NCBI GenBank assembly: GCA_004297725.1
Contig: SCUS01000102.1
Span: 62,001 to 126,000 of the forward strand
DNA: 64,000 nucleotides
Source of the DNA: Myxococcaceae bacterium
GTDB lineage: Bacteria; Myxococcota_A; Polyangia; Polyangiales; Ga0077539
Direction: 5' to 3'
Part shown: positions 17,089 through 27,329 of the stretch, piece after piece
How the letters are laid out: each line of letters starts with the position of its first letter
Position numbering within the stretch: the stretch's first letter is position 1
Made by a program: the position numbers and the translations under genes
Notes under the pieces: generated by a model
Database searches by the model: none
The model's input: only the letters and a program-made list of their open reading frames with translations
Told to the model about the DNA's origin: nothing

Positions 17089-19449
17089 ATGCAGACCTCG
17101 TCGATGCCCTCCGCCCGCGCGCTCGTAGAGCGGGCGATCACCATGGCCCAGGAGACCCGCGTCGCGCCCACGACCCTGCACCTGATGGCCGCCGCCATCG
17201 ACAGCTCGGCCGAGCTCGCCCGGCTGCTCCGCTCGTTCGGGCTGCGCACCGTCGACCTGCGGCAGTCCATCGCGCGGCACCAGGAGCCCGACGGGACCCT
17301 CGCCCGAGCGCAGTCGCAGTCGCGCCAGCTCGCCGTCGCCCAGGGGCTCCCGGAGCCCGGAGCCCGCCACCTCCTGGCCGCCGCGGTGGTCGTCCCCGAC
17401 AGCGTCGCGGGCGTCGTGCTGCGCGCTCTCGGCCAGGACCTCGCCAAGGTCGCCCGCACCCTCGCCGGCCCTGTTCCGCCGGTGCGCGCCGAGGTCCAGC
17501 GCTCGGCCGAGCTCGCCGCCGCCTCGGCCTCCATCGCCGCCTCGCAGGGGGCGGCCCGCACCCCCACCTCCGCCAGCGCGATGGTCTCCCGCTCGCGGCT
17601 CTCGCCCCTCGACGCGCGCCGGGTGCAGCCCCTGCCGCCGCCGCTGCCGAAGAGCGGCTCGCAGCGCCCGAAGCCCCTGCGGGCGAAGCCCGTCGAGGCC
17701 CCCGACGAGGTGGCCGCCGCGCGACGAAAGTCCCCCCTCCTCGACCGCTGGCTGGTCCCGACCTCGGGGCTCGACGTGGTCGGTCGCGACGAGGAGCTGG
17801 CCCGGCTGCGCGACGCCACCGAGCGGCGCGAGTCGCGGGGCTCGATGCTGGTGGGCGCCCCGGGCGTGGGCAAGGGCGCCGTGCTCACGGCCCTCGCGAG
17901 AGAGACCGGCGGGGCGGTGCTGCGGCTGCGGCACGCCGACGTGATGGCCGCGATGCGGGGCGACGAGGCCGAGGCCGCGAGGGCGGTGCTCGCCTGGGCC
18001 GCGCGCGGTCACGCGGTGGTGGCCCTCGACCCCATCGTCGCGTGGACCTCCCCCCGGGAGACCCCCGACGAGGTGCTCGCCCCGATGCGGTCGTGGATGC
18101 AGTCGGGGCGCGTCGCCTGGGTGGGCGTCGCCACCCCGGAGGAGGCCCGGCGCCTCGCCGAGAGCGACCCGTGGATCGAGCGCGGCGCGCAGCGCATCGA
18201 CCTGGAGGAGCTCCCCTCCGCGAGGGTGATGGAGGTGGTGGTGGCCCGCGCCCGGCCGCTGTCGTCGATGCACGGCGTGGCCCTGAGCGACGAGATCGCA
18301 CGCCGCGCGGTGACCCTCTGCGACCGCTTCGTGGGCGGCCGCGCGCAGCCCGAGCGCACCCTCACGGTGCTCGACCTCGGGCTCGCGAGGGCCCGCCGGG
18401 AGGGCGCCTCGGCGCTCGACGAGGACACCCTCTGCGAGGTGGTCGCCGGGGTGGCCGGGCTGCCCAAGGAGCGCGTCGCGAGCAGCGACCACGCGCGGCT
18501 GCTGGCGCTGGAGGAGCACCTCGCGGCCAGGGTGGTGGGGCACCGGTCGGCGCTCGCCCGCGTCTCCGACGTGGTGCGCCGCAACGCCGTGGGCTTCCGC
18601 GGCTCGCGCCCGCTCGGAACCTTCCTGCTGCTGGGCCCCACCGGCGTCGGGAAGACCGAGACCGCGAAGGCGCTGGCGGAGGCGCTCTTCCCTGGCGACG
18701 GGGGCATGACCCGCTTCGACATGGCGGAGTTCTCCGAGGGCCACTCGGTGGCCCGGCTGGTGGGCGCGCCACCCGGCTACGTGGGCTACGGCGAGGGGGG
18801 CCAGCTCACCGAGGCGGTGAAGCGCCGGCCGTGGCAGCTCATCCTGCTGGACGAGATCGAGAAGGCGCACCGCGACGTGCTTCAGGCGCTGCTGGGGCTG
18901 CTGGACGAAGGGCGCATGACGGACGGGCGGGGCCGCACCGCGGACTTCCGCAACACCCTCATCGTGATGACCAGCAACCTCGGGGCGGAGGCCTTCCAGT
19001 CGACGATGACCCGCCGGGGGGTCGGCTTCGCGAGCGCCCGATCGCCCGGCGACGCCAACGCCGACGCGTCGCAGGCCGTGCTCGACGCCGCCCGCGCCTC
19101 GCTCCCCCCCGAGCTCTGGAACCGCATCGACGAGCCCCTGGTCTTCGGCGCCCTCACCCGCGCCGAGGTGGCCGAGGTCGCCCGCCGACTGCTGGCCGAC
19201 CGCGCCGGCCGCCTGGAGCGAGAGCAGGGCGTCACGCTCACCGTCGAGCCCTCGGTGATCGAGCTGCTGCTCGACGGCGGCGGCTACGATGCGCTGCTGG
19301 GCGCGCGGCCGATGCGCCGGGCGGTGGCGAGGCTGGTGGAGGCGCCGCTGGCCGAGGCGGTGCTGCGAGGCCGCCTCCCGAGAGGGGCGAGCGCCGTGGT
19401 GTGGGCCGTCGACGGAGCGCTCCGCATCGAGGTCGCGGGAGACCCTTGA
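17089..19449 (+). CDS. ClpC/ClpA-like double-AAA+ protein with degenerate first ATPase domain
   Basis: The product is 786 residues; the start could also be the ATG at 17104. The Clp-N-like helical region (about 5-145) resembles a substrate-adaptor domain, followed by a Pro/Arg linker. AAA-1 has Walker A GAPGVGKGA (about 255-263), but its Walker B reads VVALDPIV, with Pro where the catalytic Glu should be. AAA-2 is intact: GPTGVGKTET (about 516), LILLDEIEKA (about 583), sensor MTSNLGAEAF, then the D2-small domain (LLGARPMRRAV). The ClpB middle domain is absent. VGF near 645 stands where ClpC carries its ClpP-binding loop. It is therefore likely an unfoldase with or without ClpP. The Ser/Thr kinase gene follows after 21 bases. 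Confidence 0.88.
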   Translation: MQTSSMPSARALVERAITMAQETRVAPTTLHLMAAAIDSSAELARLLRSFGLRTVDLRQSIARHQEPDGTLARAQSQSRQLAVAQGLPEPGARHLLAAAVVVPDSVAGVVLRALGQDLAKVARTLAGPVPPVRAEVQRSAELAAASASIAASQGAARTPTSASAMVSRSRLSPLDARRVQPLPPPLPKSGSQRPKPLRAKPVEAPDEVAAARRKSPLLDRWLVPTSGLDVVGRDEELARLRDATERRESRGSMLVGAPGVGKGAVLTALARETGGAVLRLRHADVMAAMRGDEAEAARAVLAWAARGHAVVALDPIVAWTSPRETPDEVLAPMRSWMQSGRVAWVGVATPEEARRLAESDPWIERGAQRIDLEELPSARVMEVVVARARPLSSMHGVALSDEIARRAVTLCDRFVGGRAQPERTLTVLDLGLARARREGASALDEDTLCEVVAGVAGLPKERVASSDHARLLALEEHLAARVVGHRSALARVSDVVRRNAVGFRGSRPLGTFLLLGPTGVGKTETAKALAEALFPGDGGMTRFDMAEFSEGHSVARLVGAPPGYVGYGEGGQLTEAVKRRPWQLILLDEIEKAHRDVLQALLGLLDEGRMTDGRGRTADFRNTLIVMTSNLGAEAFQSTMTRRGVGFASARSPGDANADASQAVLDAARASLPPELWNRIDEPLVFGALTRAEVAEVARRLLADRAGRLEREQGVTLTVEPSVIELLLDGGGYDALLGARPMRRAVARLVEAPLAEAVLRGRLPRGASAVVWAVDGALRIEVAGDP

Positions 19450-19470
19450 TCGCAGGGGGGGTAAGGGGGC

Positions 19471-20781
19471 ATGGTCCCGGCGCCAATGGCTGATACCAAC
19501 GAGGGGCCGGAGTTCGAGCTCCCGCGTCGCTTCGGACGCTACGTGCTCTTCGATCACATCGGTCGCGGCGGTATGGCGGAGATCTACCTCGCGCGAGGCA
19601 CCACCCAGATGGGCGCCTCGCGGCTCGCGGTGGTGAAGGTGGTGCTCAACCGCTTCTCCGAAGACCCGTCCTTCGCGGCGATGCTCATCAGCGAGGCCAA
19701 GCTCGCGGCGAGGCTGTCGCACCGCAACATCGTGCAGACCTTCGACCTCGGCCGCGAGGAGGGTCGGCTCTTCATCGCGATGCAGTACGTCGAGGGCTTC
19801 GACGTCACGCAGCTGCTCCGCAAGCTGTCGCAGAAGAAGATCGGGCTGCCCGCGGAGTTCGGCTTCTACATCGTGCTGGAGATGCTCCAGGCGCTCGACT
19901 ACGCGCACCGCTGCTCGGACGACGAGGGCAACGCGCTCGGCATCGTGCACCGCGACGTGTCGCCCTCCAACGTGCTGGTGTCGCTCGAGGGCGAGGTGAA
20001 GCTCTGCGACTTCGGCATCGCGCGCGCGGTGACCGACATCGCCGAGCTCCCGGAGGGGGCGCTCGAGGGCAAGGCCGCGTACATGTCCCCGGAGCAGGCG
20101 CGCGGCGAGCGCATCGACGGCCGCGCCGACGTCTTCTCCGCCAGCATCATCCTCTGGGAACTCCTCTGCGGCCGCCGCATGTACAAGGCCCAGCCCGGCC
20201 GCGAGGTGATCGACATCGCGCGCGCCGGCGAGGTTCCGCCGCTCGTCGACCGGGGCCTGCCCGAGTACGCGCAGCTCCAGGCCATCGTCTCCAAGGGGCT
20301 CGCGCCCAACCGCGACGACCGCTACGCCACCGCCGGAGCGATGGCCCGCGATCTCGAGGACTACGTCATCCGCAACCGGCTGCGCGCCTCGCCCATGAAG
20401 CTCGGGGGCTTCCTCACGGAGCAGTTCGAGACCGAGCTGGTGAGCGTCCGGCGGGACCTCGAGCAGCGCGCCCTCTCGGTGACCGCCGAGGTGCCGGTGG
20501 AGGTCATCCCCGACCTCGGCAGCTACGACGACGACCGGGCCCCGCTGGTCACGGTGCCCCCCGCCGTGGTGCCCCAGGAGATCGAGCCGCTGGCGCTCCC
20601 CTCGTCCGGTCCCCCGGCGGCGCCGGAGGTGGTCCCCGCGGCGGTCGTCCCGCGGCGTCCCGCGCCCACGCCGCTGCACGGTCCGCCCGCGGCACCGAAG
20701 CGCCCGGTGGCGGTGCTCGCGCTCGCCGCCGTGCTGGTCGTGGGCGTGCTCGCCTTCGTGGCCTCTCAGCTCGTCCACTGA
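19471..20781 (+). CDS. Ser/Thr protein kinase with C-terminal membrane anchor
   Basis: The product is 436 residues. The ATG at 19471 has a G-rich ribosome site directly upstream; MADTNEG at 19486 is an alternative. The kinase domain (about 23-300) has IGRGGMAEIYLA, the lysine in VVKVVL, HRDVSPSN (the Ser/Asn catalytic-loop variant common in myxobacteria), DFGIARA and MSPEQA. A Pro/Ala/Val linker leads to one C-terminal helix (VAVLALAAVLVVGVLAFVASQLVH) that ends the protein, so there is no periplasmic sensor. Being 21 bases after the ClpC-like gene and 8 bases before tlyA suggests one transcript; the ClpC-like protein is a plausible substrate (inference). Confidence 0.93.
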   Translation: MVPAPMADTNEGPEFELPRRFGRYVLFDHIGRGGMAEIYLARGTTQMGASRLAVVKVVLNRFSEDPSFAAMLISEAKLAARLSHRNIVQTFDLGREEGRLFIAMQYVEGFDVTQLLRKLSQKKIGLPAEFGFYIVLEMLQALDYAHRCSDDEGNALGIVHRDVSPSNVLVSLEGEVKLCDFGIARAVTDIAELPEGALEGKAAYMSPEQARGERIDGRADVFSASIILWELLCGRRMYKAQPGREVIDIARAGEVPPLVDRGLPEYAQLQAIVSKGLAPNRDDRYATAGAMARDLEDYVIRNRLRASPMKLGGFLTEQFETELVSVRRDLEQRALSVTAEVPVEVIPDLGSYDDDRAPLVTVPPAVVPQEIEPLALPSSGPPAAPEVVPAAVVPRRPAPTPLHGPPAAPKRPVAVLALAAVLVVGVLAFVASQLVH

Positions 20782-20789
20782 CCGTCGCC

Positions 20790-21536
20790 GTGGCTGCCGT
20801 CGCCCGCGAACGGATCGACCGCCTCCTCGTCGACCGGGGCCTCGCCGAGAGCCGCGAGCGCGCCCAGGCGCTCTTGATCGCCGGGAGGGTGTTCGTCGCC
20901 GGGCAGCGCGTCGACAAGCCGGGCCACCGCCTGCCGGTCGACACGCCGCTCGAGGTGCGCGGCGACCCGTGTCCCTACGTCTCTCGCGGGGGATTGAAGC
21001 TCGCCGGGGTGCTCGACCCGCTGGGCGTCGACCCGAGCGGGCGCACCTGCCTCGACGTGGGAGCCAGCACCGGAGGCTTCACCGACGTGCTGCTCCAGCG
21101 CGGCGCGGCGAAGGTCTGGGCGGTCGACGTCGGGCACGGCCAGCTGCACGAGCGCATCCGTCGCGATCCGCGGGTGGTGGTGCGCGAGGGCGTCAACGCC
21201 CGCCTCGGGCTGCGCGAGGTGGTGACCGACCCGGTCTCGCTGGTGGTGATGGACGTGTCGTTCATCTCGCTGACCAAGGTGCTCCCCGCGGTGGCCGAGG
21301 TGCTCGCCGGGTCGGAGGGGGCGTCCATCGTGGCGATGGTGAAGCCGCAGTTCGAGCTGGAGCCGAAGCTGGTGCCCGGTGGGGTGGTGCGGGACGACGC
21401 ACTGCGGGCGAGGGCGGTCGCGCAGGTGGTGGCGGCCGCGGAGGCGCTGGGCTTTACCTGCGTGGGTAAAGAAGACTCGCCGGTGCACGGCCCCGCGGGC
21501 AACCGCGAGGTGTTCGTGCACCTGAAGGCGCGCTGA
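20790..21536 (+). CDS. tlyA: TlyA-family rRNA methyltransferase
   Basis: The product is 248 residues from a GTG. An S4 RNA-binding domain (RIDRLLVDRGLAESRERAQALLIAGRVFV, residues about 8-65) is followed by an FtsJ/RrmJ-like methyltransferase: SAM loop LDVGASTGGFTDVLLQRGA, then AVDVGHGQL, VVMDVSFISL and MVKPQFE. The Lys-Asp-Lys-Glu pattern of 2'-O-methyltransferases is present. TlyA methylates cytidine 2'-OH in 16S/23S rRNA and affects capreomycin sensitivity. The older 'hemolysin' name should not be read as toxin activity. Confidence 0.93.
   Translation: MAAVARERIDRLLVDRGLAESRERAQALLIAGRVFVAGQRVDKPGHRLPVDTPLEVRGDPCPYVSRGGLKLAGVLDPLGVDPSGRTCLDVGASTGGFTDVLLQRGAAKVWAVDVGHGQLHERIRRDPRVVVREGVNARLGLREVVTDPVSLVVMDVSFISLTKVLPAVAEVLAGSEGASIVAMVKPQFELEPKLVPGGVVRDDALRARAVAQVVAAAEALGFTCVGKEDSPVHGPAGNREVFVHLKAR
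21453..21470. repeat. TTTACC-N6-GGTAAA inverted repeat inside tlyA
   Basis: A perfect 6-base inverted repeat near the 3' end of tlyA. It resembles the TTACCC/GGGTAA element at 7825-7840. It lies in coding sequence and may be chance. Confidence 0.3.
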
Positions 21537-21539
21537 CCG

Positions 21540-22367
21540 TCAGGACGCCCAGCGGAGCGAGCGGAGCGCCTCGGCGTGCCGCGACGGATCGAGGCAGAAG
21601 GTGTTCATCTCCAGGTCGGCGGCGCGGTGCACGCGCGTGCCGTCGGGGCGGTAGAGGTCGTAGCCGAGGCCCCGCAGCAGGTCGAAGATGGCCTCGGCGT
21701 GACGCTGCACCTCCACCATCACGATCGGGCGGTGCGTCGCGAGCACCTCCTTCGCGCCGAGCAGCACCTCGTGCTCGAAGCCCTCGACGTCGATCTTCAC
21801 CAGCGCGGGCCGGACGTTCTCCGCGGCGCAGTAGGAGTCCAGGGTGATGACCTCGACGTCCACCGCGCGCACCTCCGTGGCGACCGCCGCGGCGCGCTGG
21901 TTGGCGGTGAGCCCCTCGAAGTGGTCGAGGAGGGAGTTGTTCTGCCCGGTGAGGTTCTCGATGTTGAGCTTCATGGTCGCGGCGCGGTCGCCGACGGCCT
22001 TCTCGACGAGGCGCACGTTGCCGAGCGGGGCGACGTTGGCGCGCACGTAGGGGAGGTTGTTCTCACCGGGCTCGAAGGTGATCACCCGCCCGCGGGGGCC
22101 CACGAGGTGGCTGAAGAACATGGCGATGTAGCCGATGTGCGCGCCCACCTCGACGACCGTGTCGCCGGGCCGCAGCACCCGGCGGAAGGCCTCCATGGTC
22201 TCGGCCTCGCGGCGGGCGCCGTGCCACCAGTAGCCCTTGTGGCGGAAGGAGTGCAGCCGCACCGGAGCGCCGGTGTGGTGGTGCTTGATGGTGATGTCCC
22301 CCGGGTTGAGCCGCGCGAAGAGGGGCAGCAGCAGCCGGCGGAGTACGGGGTTGGACGCGAAGCTCAT
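21540..22367 (-). CDS. FkbM-family methyltransferase
   Basis: The product is 275 residues. The ATG at 22367 opens MSFASNPVLRRLLLPLF. The SAM-binding motif VVEVGAHIGYIAMFFSHLVG (about 90-109) is followed by VITFEPGENNLPYVRANV, LTLDSY-type VITLDSYC and LVKIDVEGFEHEVLLGA, the FkbM signature. These enzymes O-methylate sugars or polyketides, so it may modify surface glycans of the locus further downstream. It is convergent with tlyA (3 bases between stops) and divergent from the next methyltransferase. Confidence 0.9.
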   Translation of the reverse strand: MSFASNPVLRRLLLPLFARLNPGDITIKHHHTGAPVRLHSFRHKGYWWHGARREAETMEAFRRVLRPGDTVVEVGAHIGYIAMFFSHLVGPRGRVITFEPGENNLPYVRANVAPLGNVRLVEKAVGDRAATMKLNIENLTGQNNSLLDHFEGLTANQRAAAVATEVRAVDVEVITLDSYCAAENVRPALVKIDVEGFEHEVLLGAKEVLATHRPIVMVEVQRHAEAIFDLLRGLGYDLYRPDGTRVHRAADLEMNTFCLDPSRHAEALRSLRWAS

Positions 22368-22426
22368 GGCCGATCTAACCGACTGCGCGGCCGCTCGTCC
22401 ACCGCCCGCGCCCTGCGCGTCCGCGC

Positions 22427-22454
22427 GTGACTCGACGCGGTGCTCGGGTAGAGT
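22427..22454 (+). promoter_or_regulatory. Putative promoter GTGACT-16-TAGAGT
   Basis: GTGACT (22427-22432) and TAGAGT (22449-22454) are 16 bases apart and sit 7 bases before the GTG at 22462, so the transcript would be leaderless or nearly so. It lies in the divergent gap between two methyltransferase genes. Confidence 0.4.
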
Positions 22455-22461
22455 CCGCCGC

Positions 22462-23358
22462 GTGCTTGCCATGATCGATCGGGTGCGCGCCTCGATGGCG
22501 CTTCGGGCGGTGCCCTCGCTGGAGTTCGTCGACGCCCGCGCGGCCGGCAGGCTCGACGTCGAGCGGCAGTTCTTCGCCGGGCTCCAGATGCGCAACGGGG
22601 TGTTCAAGACCACGCACCACCGCCGCCTCGACGACGCCAACGCGCTGCTGGTCCCCGCGGTGAAGGCCCTGGGCCGCACCTCGGTGCGGGTGCTCGACGT
22701 GGGCTGCTCCTCGGGGGTGTCGACCGTCGAGCTCCACGACGCGCTCACCGCCGCCGGGCTCACCTGCGACACCGTCGGCACCGACGTGATGACCGCCGCG
22801 CGCCACGTCGCCCGCGAGGACGGCTGCGGGGTGCTCTTCGACGACGACGAGGAGGCGATCCAGGTCGAGGTGGGGCGCTGGGCGATGTCCTGGCGCTGGC
22901 CTCCGAGGAAGATCGAGCTGCTGGCGCACCCGCTGAAGGTCGCTCGGGCGCAGCTCATCCTGCGGTCGCAGCTCGACGCCTTCCGCGCGGCGCTGCACGC
23001 CGAGCGCCCGGGCTACCGGGTCACCCGCGTCCCGCTCACCTCGTCGGCGGTGGCCTCCGCGCCCGGGGTCACCGTCGTCGAGGAAGACCTGCTGCGCCCG
23101 ACGGTGCCTGGGGCCTTCGACGTCATCCGCGTGGCCAACGTCTTCAACCTCGGATACTTCGGCGAGGCGCGGCTGCGAGAGATGATCGCCGTCACCGTGG
23201 GTCGCCTCGCCGAGGGCGGCCTGCTCATGGTCACGCAGACCCGCGCGGGCACCAACCACGCGACGCTCTTTCGCAAGCGTGAGGGAGCGATGGAGCCGGC
23301 GGGGGCGATCCACGGCGGGAGCGACGTCGCCGCGATGGTCGCCCCTCCGTTGGGCTGA
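22462..23358 (+). CDS. Class I SAM-dependent methyltransferase-like protein
   Basis: The product is 298 residues. The GTG at 22462 is preferred because TAGAGT lies just upstream; the ATG at 22471 is an alternative. The SAM loop VRVLDVGCSSGVSTVELHDAL (about 75-95) and GTDVMTA support the fold, and FDVIRVANVFNLGYF plus LAEGGLLMVTQTRAG match motifs IV-VI. An insert (RWAMSWRWPPRKIELLAHPLK) separates motifs II and IV. Substrate unknown. It is convergent with the MoxR gene; the two stops lie inside a 14-base palindrome. Confidence 0.8.
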   Translation: MLAMIDRVRASMALRAVPSLEFVDARAAGRLDVERQFFAGLQMRNGVFKTTHHRRLDDANALLVPAVKALGRTSVRVLDVGCSSGVSTVELHDALTAAGLTCDTVGTDVMTAARHVAREDGCGVLFDDDEEAIQVEVGRWAMSWRWPPRKIELLAHPLKVARAQLILRSQLDAFRAALHAERPGYRVTRVPLTSSAVASAPGVTVVEEDLLRPTVPGAFDVIRVANVFNLGYFGEARLREMIAVTVGRLAEGGLLMVTQTRAGTNHATLFRKREGAMEPAGAIHGGSDVAAMVAPPLG

Positions 23359-23360
23359 GC

Positions 23361-23366
<6 letters not shown>
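23353..23366. terminator. GGCTGAGCTCAGCC palindrome spanning convergent stop codons
   Basis: A perfect 14-base palindrome covers both stops (TGA 23356-23358, TCA 23361-23363) of the methyltransferase and MoxR genes. It could fold as a short hairpin in both transcripts, but it has no loop and no T tract, so terminator function is uncertain. Confidence 0.3.
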
Positions 23367-24520
<1,154 letters not shown>

Positions 24521-24524
<4 letters not shown>

Positions 24525-25657
24525 GAGACGGCTGCCTCCATGAGGCCGGCGCCCTGGAGGAGCGGCGCCGACGGGGGATCCTTGATCGCGGAGCGGACGG
24601 GTTCGGCCGGCAGGATGCGGCGCAGTGTCTCCACCGGCAGGCCCAGCCACGGGGCGGCGCGCTCGGCGCCCATGCGGAGGTACGCGTCCATGGCGAGGGG
24701 CTGCGAGACGGAGGTCGAGGGCCCCTGGTGGGCGCCGGAGCCCGAGGTCGTCGGCGCGCTCGCCGCCCCGCGGTGCCCGAGGGCGTCGAGGGCGAGCATC
24801 TCCAGGTGGAAGCGCAGAAGGCTCTCGGCGACCGCGCGGGGCGCCCCCATGCGCATGGCGGCGAGGGTGGCCTGCTCCAGTGCCCGCACGGTGGCGGTGC
24901 CCCGGGCGAGCACGGCGCGGTGGGCGGCGCCTCGGATGCAGCCGTCGGCGATGGCGTTGATGGCCGCGGGCGTCCAGCGGAAGGTCCACGGCGCGGGGCG
25001 GTCGGCGAGGATGAGGTCGGTGAGGGGCGAGGCGGCGAGCGCGGCGCGGGTGACGTCCGTGAGGTCGGGGAGCTCGTCGGTGGCCGCTCCCTTCGCCTCG
25101 AGCGAGGAGAGCAGGGTGAAGAGGTCGACGCGGCGTCGGGTCTCGCGCACCCGGCGCACCGTAGGCAGCGCCACCAGGGCCTTCGGCGGAGCGACCCCGA
25201 CGAAGTCCGCGTAGCCCGCCCAGAACTCCACGTGGGTGTCGACGCGCCCGAGCTCTCCGAGGCGACCGAGCAGCGCGTGGCGCAGGGCGACCTCGAAGCG
25301 CGACACCGGCGCCTTGACCCACTCGAGCAGCACGATGCACCAGTGCCGCGCGACCTTGCGCAGGCCGCTGCGGGAGTGGGCTTCGGGGTGGGTCATCGCG
25401 AGCAGGTCGTACCAGACCGCCGCGAGGGCGATGGCGTCGAGGGGCAGGGTGTCGAGCGGGCCCACGGCGCCGAGGCGGGAGAGGCGGATGCGGGCGGCGT
25501 CGCAGACGCGCACGAGGCGGGTGGCGTCGGGGTTGGGCGAGCGCACCCAGGCGCCGAGCGCCGTCGGGGCGATGAGCCCGTCGACCACCACGCGGCCGCC
25601 GAGCACCAGCGGCTCGACGAAGGCGCTGACGAACTCGTCGACGGTCGGATCAGCCAC
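24521..25657 (-). CDS. MoxR-associated protein B, unknown family
   Basis: The product is 378 residues. The GTG at 25657 overlaps the upstream gene by 8 bases; the longer open frame upstream is a shadow. It is predicted mostly helical, with no signal peptide or clear membrane segment. The middle is Leu/Val-rich (RFEVALRHALLGRLGELG, RVRETRRRVDLFTLLSSLE, AALAASPLTDLILADRPAPW) and the C-terminus is Ala/Ser/Pro-rich. No DxSxS motif of a VWA domain is seen. Position between a MoxR ATPase and another unknown suggests a dedicated partner or substrate adaptor. I do not recognise the family. Confidence 0.8.
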
Positions 25658-27230
25658 GGCGCTCGGGATCGTCCCCGGCGGAGGGCGCGAGGGAGACGCT
25701 CGGGTTCTGCTCGGCCATGGTGGGGGACGGGGCGCGCGGCGCCGGGAGCTCGTTGCGGGCGAGGGGAGAGAGCAGCCCGGTGAGCAGCCCCGGCGGCGTG
25801 GGCCAGAGGTCGGGCAGCGGGAGCTCGGCGTCGAGCGGAGGGGCGATCGCCTCCTCCTCGACGACGGGGACATCCGAGAGCAGCACCCTGGTCGCGGGGA
25901 CGAAGGCGCTGCGGGAGATCGCCGTGATGGGCCGCGGACCGCCGGTGACGAAGAGCCTGAGCTCGCCGGAGGCGCGCGAGAGCTGCCGGAGGACGTCCGG
26001 AGGAATGGGCGGCGAGAGGCCCCAGCCGAGGGGGATGTACACGTCCTCGCCCAGCTCTTCGTAGAGGGTGCCGAGGGGGACGGCGTCGGCGGCGTCGGGG
26101 CCGTGGACGAAGATCGACGACTCGGTGAAGGCGATGGAGAGCTTGCCCAGCGTGGTCGGGGGAAGGATCCCCAGGATGCGCCCGAGGGTGTCCTGCTCGG
26201 TGCTCGGGATCACCGCGGCGGCGACCCGCTTGGGGGCGCTGCCGGTGGGGACGAGCCGCAGCGGGAGGTTGAAGGTCGCGGTGGCGCCGAAGGTCTTCAC
26301 GCCGTCGACGATGGCGGGCGCGTTGGCCACGAGGCTCGTGACGGCCTGCACGTCGACGAAGGGCGGGCGCTGCGCGAGGGGGATGGCGCCGAGGCCCTCG
26401 GCGCGGAAGAGCAGCAGCTCGTCGGAGCCGAAGAGGGGCGCGCAGGCCGAGAGCGGCACCGGGTGGCGGTAGCCGAACTGCACCGCGCAGCGGTCGCCGT
26501 CGGGCACGAAGAGCAGCACGCCGGGCAGCGACCGCAGGAGCTGCACGAAGCGAGGCGCGGGCGAGGAGAGCTGGAGCAGCAGGCCCTGCTCGACGACGTC
26601 GCTCGCGCCGCCGCGCTGCCACTCGACCATGGCGACGCGGGCCGGGGCGTTCCAGCGGGCGAGGTAGCCGATGACGGAGTCGCCGAGCCCGGGGCGCAGC
26701 AGCGCGTAGAGGGTGCGCGGGGTCTCCCAGCGAGCGCGGTGCAGCGCCACGGGAGCGAGGCGCAGCAGCAGGTCGCGCAGCGCGATGACCTTGTCGTGAC
26801 GGTAGGGCTGCGCGAAGCGGTCGTGGTAGAGCGCGACGTCGCCGGGCTCCGGGAGCAGCTCGGAGATGTCGTAGCCGAAGGGCGCCTGGGCGTCGCGGTA
26901 CTTGACGAAGTGTCGCCCCGAACCGGTGAACACCATGGCGCCCACGAGGCGGGCGATGGCGGCCAGACGGTCCATCCGGTGCGAGGTGCCGGACTGCACC
27001 TCGACGAGGAGCTCGCGGGTGCGCAGCGGCGAGACCACCTGGATGATGCGCAGGGCGTCGAGCAGCTCGTCGAGCGCGCCGTCCTCGCCGAGCGCGCGGA
27101 GCAGCGCGACGAGGCGCTCCATCGAGGGCACCAGCACCACCCCGAGGGGGCCGAGCGCCACACCGCGCACGTCGGGGCTGAGCCCAGGGGCGCGAAACCG
27201 GCTCTGGTGCTGCGCGACCCGTTCGATCAC
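25650..27230 (-). CDS. MoxR-associated protein A, unknown family
   Basis: The product is 526 residues. The GTG at 27230 is my best start; the frame stays open further upstream into the divergent gene. The N-terminal half is helical (MERLVALLRALGEDGALDELLDALRIIQ). The middle reads like alternating strands (RMDRLAAIARLVGAMVFTGS, VLLFVPDGDRCAVQFGYRH), and the later part is beta-rich (FGATATFNLPLRLVP, KLSIAFTESSIFVHG, EDVYIPLGWGLSPP). The C-terminus is acidic/Pro-rich and disordered. No catalytic motif or VWA MIDAS is seen. As first gene of the operon it may be a scaffold or target recognised by the MoxR ATPase. Family unknown. Confidence 0.8.
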   Translation of the reverse strand: MIERVAQHQSRFRAPGLSPDVRGVALGPLGVVLVPSMERLVALLRALGEDGALDELLDALRIIQVVSPLRTRELLVEVQSGTSHRMDRLAAIARLVGAMVFTGSGRHFVKYRDAQAPFGYDISELLPEPGDVALYHDRFAQPYRHDKVIALRDLLLRLAPVALHRARWETPRTLYALLRPGLGDSVIGYLARWNAPARVAMVEWQRGGASDVVEQGLLLQLSSPAPRFVQLLRSLPGVLLFVPDGDRCAVQFGYRHPVPLSACAPLFGSDELLLFRAEGLGAIPLAQRPPFVDVQAVTSLVANAPAIVDGVKTFGATATFNLPLRLVPTGSAPKRVAAAVIPSTEQDTLGRILGILPPTTLGKLSIAFTESSIFVHGPDAADAVPLGTLYEELGEDVYIPLGWGLSPPIPPDVLRQLSRASGELRLFVTGGPRPITAISRSAFVPATRVLLSDVPVVEEEAIAPPLDAELPLPDLWPTPPGLLTGLLSPLARNELPAPRAPSPTMAEQNPSVSLAPSAGDDPERRG

Positions 27231-27329
27231 AGGGCGGGACCGTACTTCGTATCCGTCGCGTCTTTCAATCGCGACGAGCGCACGCGGGTGATTGACCTGC
27301 AGACGCTCTCCGCGCAACGTCTGCGCCCC

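Noticed and set aside
20790..21536. Hemolysin
   Set aside because: S4 plus FtsJ-type methyltransferase motifs show TlyA, an rRNA methyltransferase.
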